DNA of 64,000 bases from Chrysemys picta bellii (Eukaryota > Chordata > Testudines > Emydidae): contig NC_088795.1 in assembly GCF_011386835.1 (NCBI RefSeq), positions 16,287,441-16,351,440 of the forward strand, read 5' to 3'. The notes under the pieces were generated by a model that made no database searches, was not told the origin of the DNA, and worked only from the letters and a program-made list of their open reading frames with translations. The number at the start of each line of letters is the position of its first letter. Position 1 is the first letter of the stretch. The position numbers were made by a program, and so were the translations under genes. Below, one piece after another: positions 10,025 to 21,644 of this stretch.

Positions 10025-12215
10025 AGATTATGAAGAAATACTGCAGACCAGTGATCCATCTAACCCTGTAACCTGATCCTGACAGTGGCCAGATCCAAAT
10101 GCTTCAGTGGAAGATTCAAGAAATTCTATAATAGAGAATTGTAGAATAACATGACACAGGGGGAAGTTTCTTCCTAAACCAACCACTAATTTGTGGTGTG
10201 AACCAAGAAGGTTTATATTAATTCTAAAACATGTTTACATCCTATTTAATGTGGATTTTCTCATTAATCTTTTTTTTTAAACCTACAAAGGTCTTAACCT
10301 TACTGATATCTTGTGGCATTGAGTTCCACAGGTTAATAATACTGTAATGGGGTTTACTCCTGTCAGCTGTTAGACAAGGGGGCTAAGTGCCAATTAGTGT
10401 AGCTGTTGACTGATTGATTACCTCCTGGCCTGAGAGGGCAGAACTAGGCAAGCATCGTTAGGCACTTGGTCTTTATAAGGACGAAGAGGGAATTTACTAG
10501 GGGAGGGACTGCAGAGAACAGGTCAGAATCCAGGGGTAGGGAGCCCTGAGATAGGGCTTAAACAAGCTAGAAGCCGGGTAGCAGAAGCCATAGGAGTAAG
10601 TTAGCGTCCTGTGTGGGAGGCTTTGAGATAGGGTCAGTGAAAGCACTTCAGAGGAGCCCGAAAGGGGTGGAAGAATGGCTAGTTCATCAGAGAAAGGAGA
10701 AGCTGGGAGCACCTAGGGAAAAGCCGGAGAGGCTTGGGAAGTGGGAACCAAAAGGAATCTGTGTTAAGCACAGGCTGCAGGGAAGCAGCACGAGGGGCTC
10801 AGAGGTAGGAAGTGACCCAGGGAAACAGCAGCTCCTAGCTGCTTAATACAGGTCCCTGGTGCTGAAACCCAGAGTAGGGGGTGGGCCAAGGTCTTCCTAC
10901 CAGCCCCTGAGGAAGGGGCATGCAAGGCCATGGAAGGATTATTGAGCCCTGGGTAGGGCTGAAGACTGACCCCAAAGAATGGGTTGAGGAATAGCCCAAG
11001 AGGGGGTCCTGAGGCTCTTTTATGTAGGGAAGTTTTGTGAACGTTCAGTGGAACCCTTTTGTTTCCCTGGAAGGGGTTTGGACTTTGTGACTTGGCTGGA
11101 GGGCTAAGGTGAGACGTGGGCAGCCAGCAGGAGGCACCGCAGCCAAGGATAATGGTGATGTTACGCCTGCCGTGAGGAGGTGCTCCAAGGGCAGGTTCCC
11201 TCATGACAAATATGTGATGTGAAAAAATATTTCCTGTATCAATTGTTAACTGTGGTGCCTTCCAATTTCATTTAGTGTAACCTAGGAAGGGTCTCTAATG
11301 AGTCCCACATACCATTCATTATTTTATATAACTGTGTCCTATTTTTTCCAATTATCTCCTTTCTAAATGAGACACTTGCAATTAAAAACAAATCTCTCTG
11401 TATGGAAGTCCTTCAATGTCAGTATCTGGGCCCCTTCTATTTCTGCTATAATTTATTTCAGATGGAGTGACCAGAGGAGAATACTATATTCCTGATGAGG
11501 GAGCATCATTGATCTATATAACAACATTATTATACTATTTCAGTATTCTTTTCTATCTCATTCTTTATCCATTCCAATTTTTTGTTTGCTTTTTTGACTG
11601 ACACTGCACATTGAGCAGAGATTTTCTTTGTGCTCTCCGGAATACCATCCTCAACTCTTCAGATTGGCAACAATCTATTTAGAATCTAGCAATATACATG
11701 AGTTGTTCCAATTATTTCTTCCAAAGTGCATAACTTTGTATTTGTCAACACTGAATTTCATTTGGTAGGTCTCTCTGAAGTTCCTCACAATCATCTTCCA
11801 GGTTTGACAAACCTAAAAAATTTGGTGTCATCTACCATTTCATGGTTCATCCCCTTTTCAAAATAATTATAGAGTACATTAAACAACTTTGATTGTAGTA
11901 CTTTGGGGCATCTCATTGTTAATCTTCTGCCATTATGATAATTGATCATTTGTTCCTATTCTTTTTTTCTCTATCCCTTCCCTCCTTTTAATTCATGACT
12001 GAATGGTACATCTCACCCCCACAACTACTTAATTTCCTTAGTAGCGTCTTGTGAGGGACTTCAGCAAAGGCTTTCTGAAAGTCCAAATAAATTGTCATCG
12101 GGTTCTCCTTTTTCTACTGTTTTGATGAATGCAAGTTTTTGGTATGATCCTTCCCCCAAAGATGTTGGTTGTTAATTATATTGTGGTCACTGTTACTTGT
12201 TGACTCCGTGAACCA
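10025..12215 (-). mobile_element. CR1 LINE with RT remnant, split by a solo LTR
   Basis: The CR1 lies on the minus strand. From 12098 leftward it translates as MTIYLDFQKAFAEVPHKTLL, the CR1 RT motif (family pattern YLDFQKAFDKVPHKRLL), soon reaching a stop. Near 11803-11837 the minus strand gives VDDTKFFRFVK, the decayed palm box (family FADDTKL), then a KVMHFGRNN-like block. The 3' UTR and C-terminal NLWNSMPQDI-like tail lie at 10025-10342. The two halves (10025-10342 and 11209-12215) join in register across the LTR. Dozens of stops and indels mark an old dead copy. Confidence 0.9.
10343..11208. mobile_element. Solo LTR, 866 bp
   Basis: The element begins TG (10343) and ends CA (11208) and is flanked by 5-bp target duplications, aatac (10338-10342) and aatat (11209-11213), 4 of 5 identical. 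TG...CA ends with a 4-6-bp duplication are diagnostic of LTR retrotransposons. A TATA-like 'ctttataagg' lies at about 10471-10480. No gag/pol sequence is present, so it is an LTR left after recombination. It may be Gypsy- or ERV-type; I cannot tell. Strand is not assigned, although the TATA reads on plus. A related degenerate sequence lies at 26750-27200. Confidence 0.85.
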
Positions 12216-13262
12216 ATTCCGTTTAGTGACTGTGTGGATCTTCTGGGGTGGAGAGGGTTAGGAATCAGGGGGAGAGGAAGACTTGAGAAAGAAGGTGAAT
12301 GTGACTGGGTAAGTGAGAGGAAGCATGTCTCTGTAATATCTCACTCAGCACATTTGCAGCCACCTCTCAGAACCAAAAGCCGTAGTTGAGCGAGTAGTTT
12401 ATATAAGGCATCCTTGATACTAATAAAATAAATAAATTCACACTTTATGTCTGAGTATCAGGTTATTTTCTGTCATTCACTCACTCTTTCTCCATTTTGG
12501 TACTATTTGTTTTTTTTAAAATATAACTTTGCCTGTTCCCTTCATTTTACAATAGCTATATATTTTGAAAATGAAATGAGGGTTGGGTCTTTTTTCCTTC
12601 CCTCTGCTCTAATGCAATAGTCTATGTTTTTAAAGCGTAGGACTGCAGGACATCTGCATAGGTAAATATAAATCTTGTTGGCATTTTAATTTTCTCCCTG
12701 CAAATCTTGTTTTGATGTTCAAGTGTTGAGGAATTCTGGGAGCTTTTTTCATTATTGCTGTCCTTATGAAAGCAGCTGTTCTATGAATGTTGTGTATTTT
12801 GTTACCTCATCAAGAAGCAGAGAGCGATTATGGGTTGATGGGGGTTGGTGTGGAATATTCAGCCCATTTCTTATTCATCGGAGTATTACTGATTGATTTA
12901 ATATGTCAGCTGTGGAGCAGTTACTCATCCTTGATAGTTGTCCAACTCAGAACTCGATGTTATTTATGTAAACGATGCTTTACTTTTCTTCTTCCACGCA
13001 AATAAATCCAGTTTGACAGAACTGTTTAGAAGACAAGTGTGCTTTCCTTGGGAGATTATGGCTGTAGTAGTGGTCTGTTTCAAATCTCATATCACTCTTG
13101 CGTTGAACTTTGAGGACTAAGACACTGGAAAACAACAATTTATTCCTCTCCTCAAGCAGGACACTACGGCAAAGGGAGGGAAAGAAGGGGGGGGGAGGGA
13201 AATGAAATTAAGGATGACTAATCACTTCTGAAAGAATAAGAACTGGCCCAAAATTTAGATAA
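12216..13262. other. Unique AT-rich sequence
   Basis: Two overlapping plus-strand frames (72 and 60 codons, 12787-13120) carry no motif. A short G-rich run lies at about 13180-13197. No gene supported. Confidence 0.5.
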
Positions 13263-13320
13263 CGGACCAGATCCTCAGCTGGCGTAAATCCTTGTGGCTC
13301 CAGTGACGTGAATTGAAGCT
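13263..13320. repeat. Half of a palindromic MITE-like repeat
   Basis: 'ggaccagatcctcagctggc' plus 'gtaaatccttgtggctccag' matches the left half of the palindromic repeat at 53910-53998. It ends at a self-complementary 'aattgaagcttcaatt'. The mirrored half is missing. Confidence 0.55.
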
Positions 13321-13321
13321 T

Positions 13322-13615
13322 CAATTGAAGGCAGGGATGGAATATGGTCTAGTGGATAGGGCACTGAATTGGGAATCAGGAGACTAATATTCTCAGGCCA
13401 GCTTTGCAACTAACCTGTTGTGTGATCTAGGGCAAGTCACTTTACCTCTCTGTGCCTCTCTTTCCTCTCCCACCATTTGTGGTCTGGACTATTTAGACTG
13501 TAAAGACTTTGGGCTAGGGACTACCTAGACAGTGGCTAGGTCAGAAGAGCCTTCATTCTGGTAAGGGTGCGCGGGGGAGGTTCTATGTGTTACTGTAATA
13601 TAAATAACAATGGAG
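13322..13615 (+). mobile_element. MIR/CORE-like SINE, full length
   Basis: All parts are in order. tRNA-like head: 'tctagtggatagggcactga' and 'gggaatcaggaga'. Core: 'gtgatctagggcaagtcact' and 'cctctctgtgcctctc'. Tail: 'ttagactgtaaagactttgg' ending 'actgtaatataaataac'. Heads of this type derive from a tRNA and carry a Pol III promoter; the tail is shared with a partner LINE. It is the best full-length copy here for orienting the fragments. Confidence 0.85.
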
Positions 13616-13924
13616 TGCTGCCAATTTACACAAGCTGGAGATCTGTCTCGAATCTCAGGTTTAAAAAAAAAAAAGGCAATAAGTCGTATTAAGCCTGCTG
13701 ACTCCTGAAGTCTATCTTGACAATAAAGTAGGTCAGAAAAGCTCTACTAGGTCTAAATATGGTTTTCAATTCTTGTGTGGTCTGGGTTTCTCTAAGGGTA
13801 GAGGGGAGGTACCTCTGACCCATTGGAAAGCCATGAGGCTTCTGAAATTGGAATACAGAGAGAGAGCGCAAGCAAGCATGCCATCTTGAGGAAAAAGCCC
13901 TTAAGATATCTTACAAAAAGTACG
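13616..13924. other. Unassigned sequence with A-run
   Basis: Includes an A-rich run at about 13662-13673. A 60-codon minus-strand frame has no motif. Confidence 0.5.
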
Positions 13925-14413
13925 GGGCATTCCCAGCTGAAGCTGGTTGGAAAATTTTTTGTTGAAAGTTTTTTGTTTCAAAAAAGCTGTTTCAATTAAA
14001 CTGAAAAATTTTATGAAATTGTAAAATTTCCATGGAAAACAATTTCAAATGGGGGAGGAGGGGAAGTGGGGATGGGAATTCATTTTGGAAAACATGTTTC
14101 AGAAAATTTAAAAACTTTGTGTCAGAATTTCAAATTCTCATTTCAAATTTGATCTTATTTTATGGTTTTTTTTCCCATTTTTATATTTATATTTTTTCAT
14201 TATTTCCTGTCATAATATAATTGAAATATTTAATTTTAATTTAAAAACATTAAGGTCTGCTGCTACTTAATGCTGACTGAAATGTCTTATCTTTTCAGAA
14301 GAAAGTGGCACCAGGTGGTGTTGTAAAGGAACAGTTTGACACAATTTGGAATGACAGCTAATTTTGAAATGTTGAAATTTCCCATGAAATGGAAATTCTG
14401 GGTTTTGATCAAC
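13925..14413. repeat. AT-rich foldback repeat
   Basis: It begins 'agctgaagctggttggaaaa' and ends near 'gggttttgatcaac', which is roughly its reverse complement. The interior is made of gaaa/tttc words that can pair over long distances. Similar AT-rich 'ctggtcaaaa' sequences lie at 36030, 40600, 43249 and 52025. Probably a family of non-autonomous DNA elements; no target duplication was confirmed. Confidence 0.5.
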
Positions 14414-14819
14414 TGTCCTGTGGCAGACCCTCTCTTGTTCCAGCCCCTCCTCGAGTCCCCAGATAGCTCAGAGATCTCTCTGCTGACAAAACACCCAGCG
14501 CAGTTTATTTACAATGTTGGTTCCCATCACCCTGGTACACTATACAGCCTTGCAGTGACAGTCTTAGCAAGCCCCTAGCTCCTTAGGCACACAGGGAAGA
14601 GCATTCTTTCTCTCCCTCTCTCTCTGACTCCCCCTCCCCCCTTCCTTCCTTCCTGTGCCATTTTGTATCCTCATCCTAATGGCTTAATTAGCCTCCCAGC
14701 TTCCCTCCACCCATCAGTTAGGCACAGCTGCTCTTAATGAGATCTGCTCTGCCGTATTTAATTGGAGCTGGAGTGACCAGAGTGCTGTCTCAGCTGTTGT
14801 TGCCCAGCACTCTGTCACA
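14414..14819. mobile_element. Possible LTR-like repeat
   Basis: The segment could start TGTCCTGTGG and end TCTGTCACA, giving TG...CA ends over 406 bp, and it abuts the right end of the AT-rich foldback repeat. Flanking five-base words (tcaac and tctcc) match only 3 of 5, so the target duplication is not convincing. It contains a pyrimidine tract and a (TTCC) run near 14640. Confidence is low. Confidence 0.35.
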
Positions 14820-16991
14820 TCTCCTCACAGCTCCCAGAGGGATCAGCAATGGGAGGTGTGGGGGTCCAGGCCTCTAAAAGTCAGGCTGTCTACTCAGGTG
14901 CTGAAATATGAATTTAGGGGTCTAGCTTTAGGCAACCACATTTGAAGATGTTGATGACAGAACATAGATGTGCTTTGCATTGTCCACTGAAGGCCGACAA
15001 ATTCGGAGTATGTCAGACCAAACGGGTGGGATGGAATTAATCCCAGTGTGGTAGACTCCTCTGGTCCATCTTTTTTCTCACTGCCACATTCTGGTGAGCA
15101 ATCTGCCATGTGCTGCGCTAAGGCCTTCTGTATTAACTGTGTATGTATGCAACGTCTGATAAGGAGATTTATTGTAGATCATTCTCAGAGGAGGTGAGGG
15201 AAGATTGTACTAACATTATCTCTTCTGGTCCTTGCATAGTTGATAAACACTTAAAAAAAATGATAGAGAGAGATGGGAAACAGATGGATAGACAAAGAGA
15301 CAGAATCAGATACTAGATGACTTACAACGGCAGACTTAGATCAGTATGGTCTTAATACAACACTAGCACAGCATCAAAGTCTCTCTACATCTGCACCCCC
15401 TCCCCTTCCTCCAACTGTACCGATTTATATGAAAATTAAGATTACAAATTAAAACCAGGCTATCCTGGAGTTTTCCAGTTCATCAGCCATCCAATAAAAA
15501 TGATGTCAAGCCTGTATGCATAATTCCCAGAAGATTACTCTGTCCTTACAGCTAAGCTCTGTCCCTGATATAAAAGATCTCTATCCAGTTTTATTGAAAT
15601 AAAGAACTAACATCATAATCCCAATATTGAAGTATAATCTTCATTATCTCCTGACCCTCTTGTGGGTTTTTTTCCACCCCCACGTCTCATCCTATATTGC
15701 TTCAGATTTATTTCATTTATAATTCCTATGTGTTTACCTTTATTGAGATAGGATTATTTATATTATATATATAATCCTAATATATCAACCATTATGATTT
15801 CATGACTGGTGCTAAACTGAAGTTCAATCAACTAATGTGTTACACTGAATTATTTTATAATGGTGGACTTGAGTCTTATTTATACTAATGCCCTCTTATA
15901 CCACGCTTTGCATTGCTGTGGCACATTTCCTATTCACACAAACATCCCACTTTGAAACCTCTTTACCCTGTTGGAATGATGTAAAGGGGCTTTGCTATAA
16001 ATGAGAATCAAGCCCTGTCCATGTAGCTATGTTGTACTGGCCTAAAATGGTAGAATTTGTCTGTGGTGCTTCTCGCGCTGTGATTATTAACTGACCTAAT
16101 CTAGTTTACAGCCCTGATATTTTCTTCTATAATATATCTGAACATAAAAAGACAAAGAAATGGTATCATCTGATGTGATTTTTTTGTCCACTTTCCCAGA
16201 AACTCTCGATTCAGCTGAGTATAGCTAATGACTATACTTTTTTCCAGAGCTTTAATGGCCATAGGCTATGCCTCAGGCCATTAACTACCAAACTAGTCAT
16301 TAAATACCAGTCAAGATTTCTCAGAGATTAGGGCTTATTTTCTTTTTCTGTGGTCAAAATGGCATTTCTGTGCTGCAAGGAATCGAAGGGTGGGAAAGGA
16401 AGGGAGAAAGAGAGATGCTCTGCAATCTTTTGTTTGTCAAGTATAATAGGGCTGTAGCCATGTAAGTACGTCATGCGCAAGTGTCTCATGTTACTTTAGA
16501 ACGCTAGACAGTCCGAGTGTGCCAAAATAAAAGCAGGCGTTTGCAAGGATGAGTTCATTAGCTGAGAGGAAGTCTTAGCGAGGATTCTTTCCTGTTTAAA
16601 TCAAGCCTCCTGGTGTTTTTAAGTTGAAAAGAAAGAGAGGCCTCATAATTATGTAGTCATATTATGGCATTTGATTGGTTTTGATTTTATATTGGTCCCC
16701 TAACAATTGCTTAAGTTCTTCACCTTACATTAGTCAGCAACATTGATGGGTTCCTAGATTTCCCAGCACGCTTTTCACTCACTTTATAAACTGGGTCCAT
16801 TTCAGGCATGTCTCTAATTCTGTCCACACTTGCACATCATTCTGTAGCCATGATTTGATTGCCTAATTTGTAATGCCTTGAAGATCTAACTCCAGGTTAT
16901 TGACCAGAACTTCAGAACAACAGAAGGAGAAGCTTGTTCGGAGAATCCTTTCTGGATTCTTTCCCTGAGCCGCATCTATGTTGAGAGTTTA
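14820..16991. other. Long unique AT-rich stretch, no gene
   Basis: About 2.2 kb with no recognised repeat and no open frame above 71 codons. It includes a short AT dinucleotide patch at about 15755-15775. It could hold conserved non-coding sequence; nothing in one sequence alone can show that. Confidence 0.5.
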
Positions 16992-17075
16992 AGGTGGGAT
17001 TTTCAAAAGAAGCTGAAAGAGTTAGGCGCCAAGTCTAGCCTCACTCTTTGAGGCTCCTTTGAGAATCCCAGCCTG
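16992..17075. repeat. Palindromic MITE-like repeat
   Basis: The left end 'ggtgggattttcaaaagaag' mirrors the right end 'cctttgagaatcccagcc'. It is the same family as the better-preserved 78-bp element at 51846-51923. Flanking trinucleotides do not match, so the target duplication has decayed or the ends are slightly off. Confidence 0.65.
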
Positions 17076-18224
17076 CATAAATAATTATGCACTGCAGACA
17101 TTTGCAAGGATGTTGGTTATTTCCTGTACCTTGGCATTGAGTCTCAGGACTCTGAGATTTGAGGTGTTCCTACTAACTTGGTGTTCACTAGGTAAAATAG
17201 TGATTTCAAGGAGTATAGGCAAAATGTATTTAATTAATTCTTATGGTATGAAATCCTGGCCTTATTGAAGTCAATTGCAAAACTCCCTCTGATTTCACCC
17301 ATGTGTTCTAAATGTATCGCAATTTATTTGGTAAGGTTTCCTATTCTACGAGGCGGGTGCACTGGAATTTTCTATGGCACTTCTGTAGAATTTTCTCATG
17401 TCTACCAGGGCTGGGAGGCATGCCCTTAGCTGTAGTATAGATGTACCTGAAAGGAGTTATAGAGAGGGAGGAAGAGAGAAAGAAGCTGAATGTGCATCGG
17501 TCAGAGTTACTCAAAAGCAGTTAAACTGAAATTGGGCAGTTGGTTAGTTCAGAAGAACGCTCAATGAATGTGGGTATTTTTTTTAAGATGGCGTATGCCG
17601 GTGACAGGGCTGAGTTACTGAAACTTTAAAAGCCGTTTGTGAGCTTAGGAGCTTGATCCTGCAAACACCTCTGCAACGTACCTGTCTTTTCTCATGTGAG
17701 CAGTGCCAGTGTGTAGCTCTAGAAGCAGCTTTTCCCAGATAAAGCTGGAAAGGAATTTTAATGCAGAAGACCTTTATTCTCCATCGTCCTCTGTCTTGTG
17801 TAGTCCTTTACATCAGTGCAATGGAAGCAGGTGTAAAACTGTACAAGCTTTACGTTGACACTCACTGACGGGCCCCTTTATACTACGAGCATTCTGATTT
17901 GGTGGTGGTGTACACGCATGTTATGTTCACTTCGCATGGGTGTAAATGACTGCCCAATGCAACCCTCAATCAGACTCTCATTCTTGGGGAGAGGTGAGCA
18001 GCTGGTTTGGGAGCCTTCAGGAAATTTTATCCCTCTTAAAAATGTGTCTGAAGCTTTTGAGGTTTTCTTGTTTTTCCTCATTCTTCCGTCTTTTCTGCTT
18101 TGTTCTATGTTCTTAACTGTTTTCCAAAAAAAACCCGGCATTGCCACTTTTGAGGGGGAAAATGAATTTTCTGGAAAAATGTGATCTGGTAATCAATGAA
18201 GAACTCTTCCTCACAATCTTTAAG
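17076..18224. other. Unique sequence
   Basis: Open frames of 109 (plus) and 89 (minus) codons overlap between 17855 and 18184 and show no domain. No repeat recognised. Confidence 0.5.
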
Positions 18225-18300
18225 GATTGACCCAAAGCCAATAAATCAGTGGAAAGACTTCTATTGATTTCAGTGGGCTTTGGATCAGGCTTTTGGTCCC
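18225..18300. repeat. Palindromic MITE-like repeat
   Basis: 'gattgacccaaagccaataa' and 'ttattgatttcagtgggctttgg'-type words are mirror images around 'gtggaaagacttct'. Similar 'gatccaaagccca' palindromes are common in turtle DNA. Non-coding. Confidence 0.5.
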
Positions 18301-18334
18301 AACGTGGTATAGAGACCTAGGATGGGTGTTCAAA

Positions 18335-18535
18335 GAGGCATTAGAATGAATACGGGGCTGGGACAGGCGTTAGGAGACCTTGTTTCTATTTACTGTTGAA
18401 ATAAATAGCCACTGATTCGCTATATGACCTTGACCAAGTCATGGCACTGCTCTGTGCCTCGGTTTCCCCATCTGCAAATTGGCATAACAGTGCTTATCTA
18501 TCTGAGATCTATTGCTGAAAAAGCACTAAGTGGGT
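18335..18535 (+). mobile_element. MIR/CORE-like SINE, first of a tandem pair
   Basis: Diverged head ('ggcgttaggagacct'), well-kept core ('cttgaccaagtcatggcact', 'ctcggtttccccatctgcaa') and a short tail ('atctattgctgaaaaagcac'). It is followed six bases later by a second copy in the same orientation. Confidence 0.75.
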
Positions 18536-18540
18536 GGAGA

Positions 18541-18763
18541 ATATATAGCCTAATGGATAGGGCACTAGATGGGGATTTAGGAGACCTGCATTCAATTCTT
18601 GGCTATGCAGTTGGTCTTCTGAGTTATCCTGGGCAAGTCACTTCTTTCCCTGAGGCTCAGTTTCCCATCTGTAAAATGGGAGTAATAACCTCTTTTGTAA
18701 AGTGCTTTGAGATCAAAAGATAAAAAGCTCTAAGAGCTTGGAATTACTATTGTCATTAAAGAG
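18541..18763 (+). mobile_element. MIR/CORE-like SINE, second of a tandem pair
   Basis: Head 'gcctaatggatagggcacta' and 'atttaggagacctgc', core 'cctgggcaagtcacttcttt' and 'gtttcccatctgtaaaatgg', tail 'gtaaagtgctttgagatcaa' ending in an A/T-rich run. Closer to the usual sequence than its left neighbour, so probably the later insertion. Confidence 0.82.
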
Positions 18764-19732
18764 GAAAGAATAGAGAAAGTTAAAAAAAATCAAAGCCATG
18801 TCACATGGCTAAAATTACTATGATTCCTGTCCTGGAGTAAATAAATAAATACATATGTACTAAGAGACCATGCAGGTAAGATGAGGTTTCCTTGTGTGTC
18901 TCCATCTGCTAAGCTGATAACAGGGAGACATATTGACAGAGGCTCAAGGAAAACATGAAATATTTCATCAGTAAGATTATACCCCACAGAGACAGATGTT
19001 GGGAAGCCATAATATTTAAAAATAAAGAGATAAACACATGCTTGCAGGAAGGATGGGGGGATTTTTCTGCTGTGTGCCGGTGTAGGGTGGGAGGCAAGGA
19101 GAGAGGAAGAAGGAGGTTTAGCATAGGAACAGAGAATGGGAAATTGCTATTACCTAAAAGCAGATTAAGGGGCAAATCCTGCCTGCCTGACACAGTCTCA
19201 TGGGAGTAATGTGAGCAGGACTGGGCCTTTAAATCCACAAGTGTAAATGTCCTGCGAGGCGGGTGGCTTTTGAATGTACTGGCAGTAATGCTGTTCGATG
19301 TTAGCTGGCTAGCAGTGATCTGTTCTCTAATGGCACGGCTCTCATTTGAAGCCACAGCCAGGAGACGGATGAACTGAAGCAGGTATTGCTCAGCATCGCA
19401 CAGGTAACTGAACAGCAGCAATGGTCAGGAAAGCAGGGTCAGCCTTTAGGTTTGGCATTTAGAATTATCATTGTTGATTATATAGTATGAGAAATTGAAC
19501 TAATATAAAACAGCCCCTCTTCATAGTAAGGCCCAGTAAAGTCACAATTTTTCTAATTGGTAGCCATGTTAATCTGTATGGACTCCTCATTATTTTTCTA
19601 ATGTGTGCTGGGTTTCTGGCTCTCACTCACACGCCAGCATTTTCTTCTCTCTCTCCCCTTCCAACTTGTCTGCTTCTATTTCTCTTTCCCTGTTGTGGTT
19701 TCAGTTGCCCCTGAGCTGACTCCTCCCCATCC
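18764..19732. other. Unique sequence
   Basis: A 170-codon minus-strand frame (18909-19421) has no signal peptide, repeat or family motif that I can recognise. It overlaps an 84-codon plus-strand frame. Treated as chance. The end of the segment (19640-19700) is pyrimidine-rich. Confidence 0.5.
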
Positions 19733-19790
19733 CTCTAGTCCAGGGGTTGGCCACCTATGGCACGCGTGCCAAAGACGGCACGCAAGCCGA

Positions 19791-19850
19791 TTTTTAATGG
19801 CACGCTGCTGCCTGCCAGAGTCCCGGCAGGCAGCAGTGTGCCATTAAAAA
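19791..19850. repeat. Subterminal hairpin in hAT element
   Basis: Bases 19791-19816 and 19825-19850 are reverse complements over 26 nt with one mismatch, leaving an 8-nt loop. It lies 50 bp inside the left terminus. hAT transposases often bind subterminal repeats, so it may have had a structural role; that is inference. Confidence 0.88.
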
Positions 19851-20149
19851 TCCTGCCCAGCCTGGCCCGGCCCGCTGTTCTCCGTCCTCCGCCAACCCCA
19901 CCCCCTCCTGCGGGGGCAAGGGGCAGGGGGCAGAAGCTTGGTCCTGCCGGCTCCCCTGCCTCTTCCCATAGTGTGCTGGGCTCCTGCCCCTCCTCCGCCT
20001 CTCCATCCCTCTCTCCCTGCCGGCCGATCAGCTGATGGCCCTTGAGAGGGAGGGGATCGGGAAGGAGCAGAGTCAGCGTGCTTGCTGCTCCCGGCGGAGG
20101 CAGAGAAGAAGCGGGGGCAGGGCCTTGGGGAAGGAGGGTGGTGGAATAG

Positions 20150-20600
20150 GATCATATCCCCCCCTGCCTTGACCCCCCCCCTCATTCACACCCAGCCCTC
20201 TGCCCTGAGCCCTGACCCCCCCCTCCACAGCCCTCTGTCCTGACCCCCCCTCACACACACCCAGCCCTCTGTCCTGAGCCCCACACCCCCGAGGCCCCTG
20301 CCCTGAGCCCTGTACCCCCCTCATACACACCCAGATCTCTGCATGACTTCTTCACACCCCCCCCACGACCCCAGCCCTGACTCTGGTGCCCCCACACATA
20401 CCGAGCCCCCCCACCCCATGCCCTGACACCTGCACCCTCTCACATGCCCCCAGCCCTCTGCCCTGACTCTTGCACCCCCCACACATACCCAGCCCCCCCA
20501 AGCCCCATGAACCCCCCACATCCCCCCTGCACATTCCCACCTGCACCCCTTGGACCAAATGGGAGCTGCTCAGGTAAGTGCCGCACACCCAAACCTCCTG
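20150..20600. repeat. C-rich degenerate tandem repeat inside hAT element
   Basis: Words such as 'ccagccctctgccctgagcc', 'acccccc' and 'cacacacccag' recur irregularly about every 40-60 bp. The opposite strand has long G runs and could form G-quadruplexes. It belongs to the surrounding hAT element. Confidence 0.75.
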
Positions 20601-21313
20601 CCCCAACCCTGAGCCCCCTCCCTCATTCTAGCTCCTGGCCAGACCCTACACCCCAACCCCCACCCTGCTCCTTCACCCCCAGCCCTGTGCTCAGTGCACT
20701 CCCACCCTCAGCTAAGTGCAGAGAGAGGAAGAGAATGGGCCAGAACCAGGGAGAAGGTAGGTACCTACTGTATGTGGGCAGGGCCGGGACCCCAGACCGG
20801 CAGCAGGCTGAGCGGGTCCAGCAGCGGGCTGAGAGGGTCCGGCAGCCGGGATCCTGGCTGGCAGGAGTCGGCAGATGGAACCCCTGAGCGGCAGTGGCCT
20901 GAGCCATTCAGCCCACTGCCGGTCTGGGGTCCCAGCCGCCAGCCCCGCACAGCCCGCTGCCAGTCTGGGGTTCTGGTTGCCAGACCCGTGCCAGCCGGGG
21001 TCCCAACCGCAGGCCCCGCTCAGCCCGTTGCCAGCCTAGGTGAACAGAACGCCAGACCAGCAGCGTACTGAGCGGGCCGGCGGCCTAAGATCAACATTTT
21101 AATTTAATTTTAAATGAAGCTTCTTAAACATTTTGAAAACCTTGTTTATTTTACAATACAACACTAGTTTAGTTATATAATATATAGACGTATAGCGAGA
21201 GACCTTCTAAAAAACATTAAAATGTATTACTAGCACGCGAAACCTTAAATTAAAGTGAATAAATGAAGACTCGGCTCACCGCTTCTGAAAGGTTACCAAC
21301 CCCTGCTCTAGAC

Positions 21314-21644
21314 TGTTAGCTCTTTATGCCTTTATGTTTTTTATATATTTATGCACATTCCATATTTAGTTCTCTCTCTTGTTCTTCCATCCTTTCTTTA
21401 CTTTCTCCCTATTTCCCCATTATTTTCTGCTAGTGTTTCGTTTCTTCTGTTCCTGCTTTTCACTAATTCTCTTTCTCATGTTCTGTCCTTTCTCTCTTTT
21501 TTTCCTCACCTCCCTGCTTGATTTTATGCTTCCTGCTTCACTTTCCTACACCAACCTTCTCCTATGTCTTCCCCATTGTTGTACAACTCGCCTGGATTCT
21601 CTTCTGACTTCTCTCCTGCTTGCTTCCCATGTCATGTTATTGTT
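21314..21644. repeat. Pyrimidine-rich tract
   Basis: The plus strand from about 21360 to 21620 is dominated by T and C. This yields a 215-codon frame (21379-22026) rich in Phe, Leu and Ser with a membrane-like appearance, but composition alone explains it. I see no gene. Confidence 0.6.

Larger units (their letters stand above)
19733..21313. mobile_element. hAT-type non-autonomous transposon, 1565 bp
   Basis: The element proper is 19741-21305. It begins CAGGGGTTGGCCACC and ends GGTTACCAACCCCTG, inverted with 13 of 15 matches. It is flanked by ctctagtc (19733-19740) and ctctagac (21306-21313), an 8-bp target duplication with one mismatch. The interior holds a hairpin (19791-19850), C-rich imperfect repeats (about 20150-20600), a GC-rich ccgg-rich block (about 20780-21070) and an AT-rich right end. 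The many 60-147-codon frames inside are low-complexity Pro/Gly-rich products, not genes. No transposase recognised. Confidence 0.92.

Noticed and set aside
14414..14819. Firm solo LTR call
   Set aside because: TG/CA ends can be drawn but the flanking five bases match only 3 of 5; kept as low-confidence only.
18909..19421. 170-codon minus-strand frame
   Set aside because: No motif, no family resemblance and an overlapping opposite frame. This length is expected by chance in 64 kb read in six frames.
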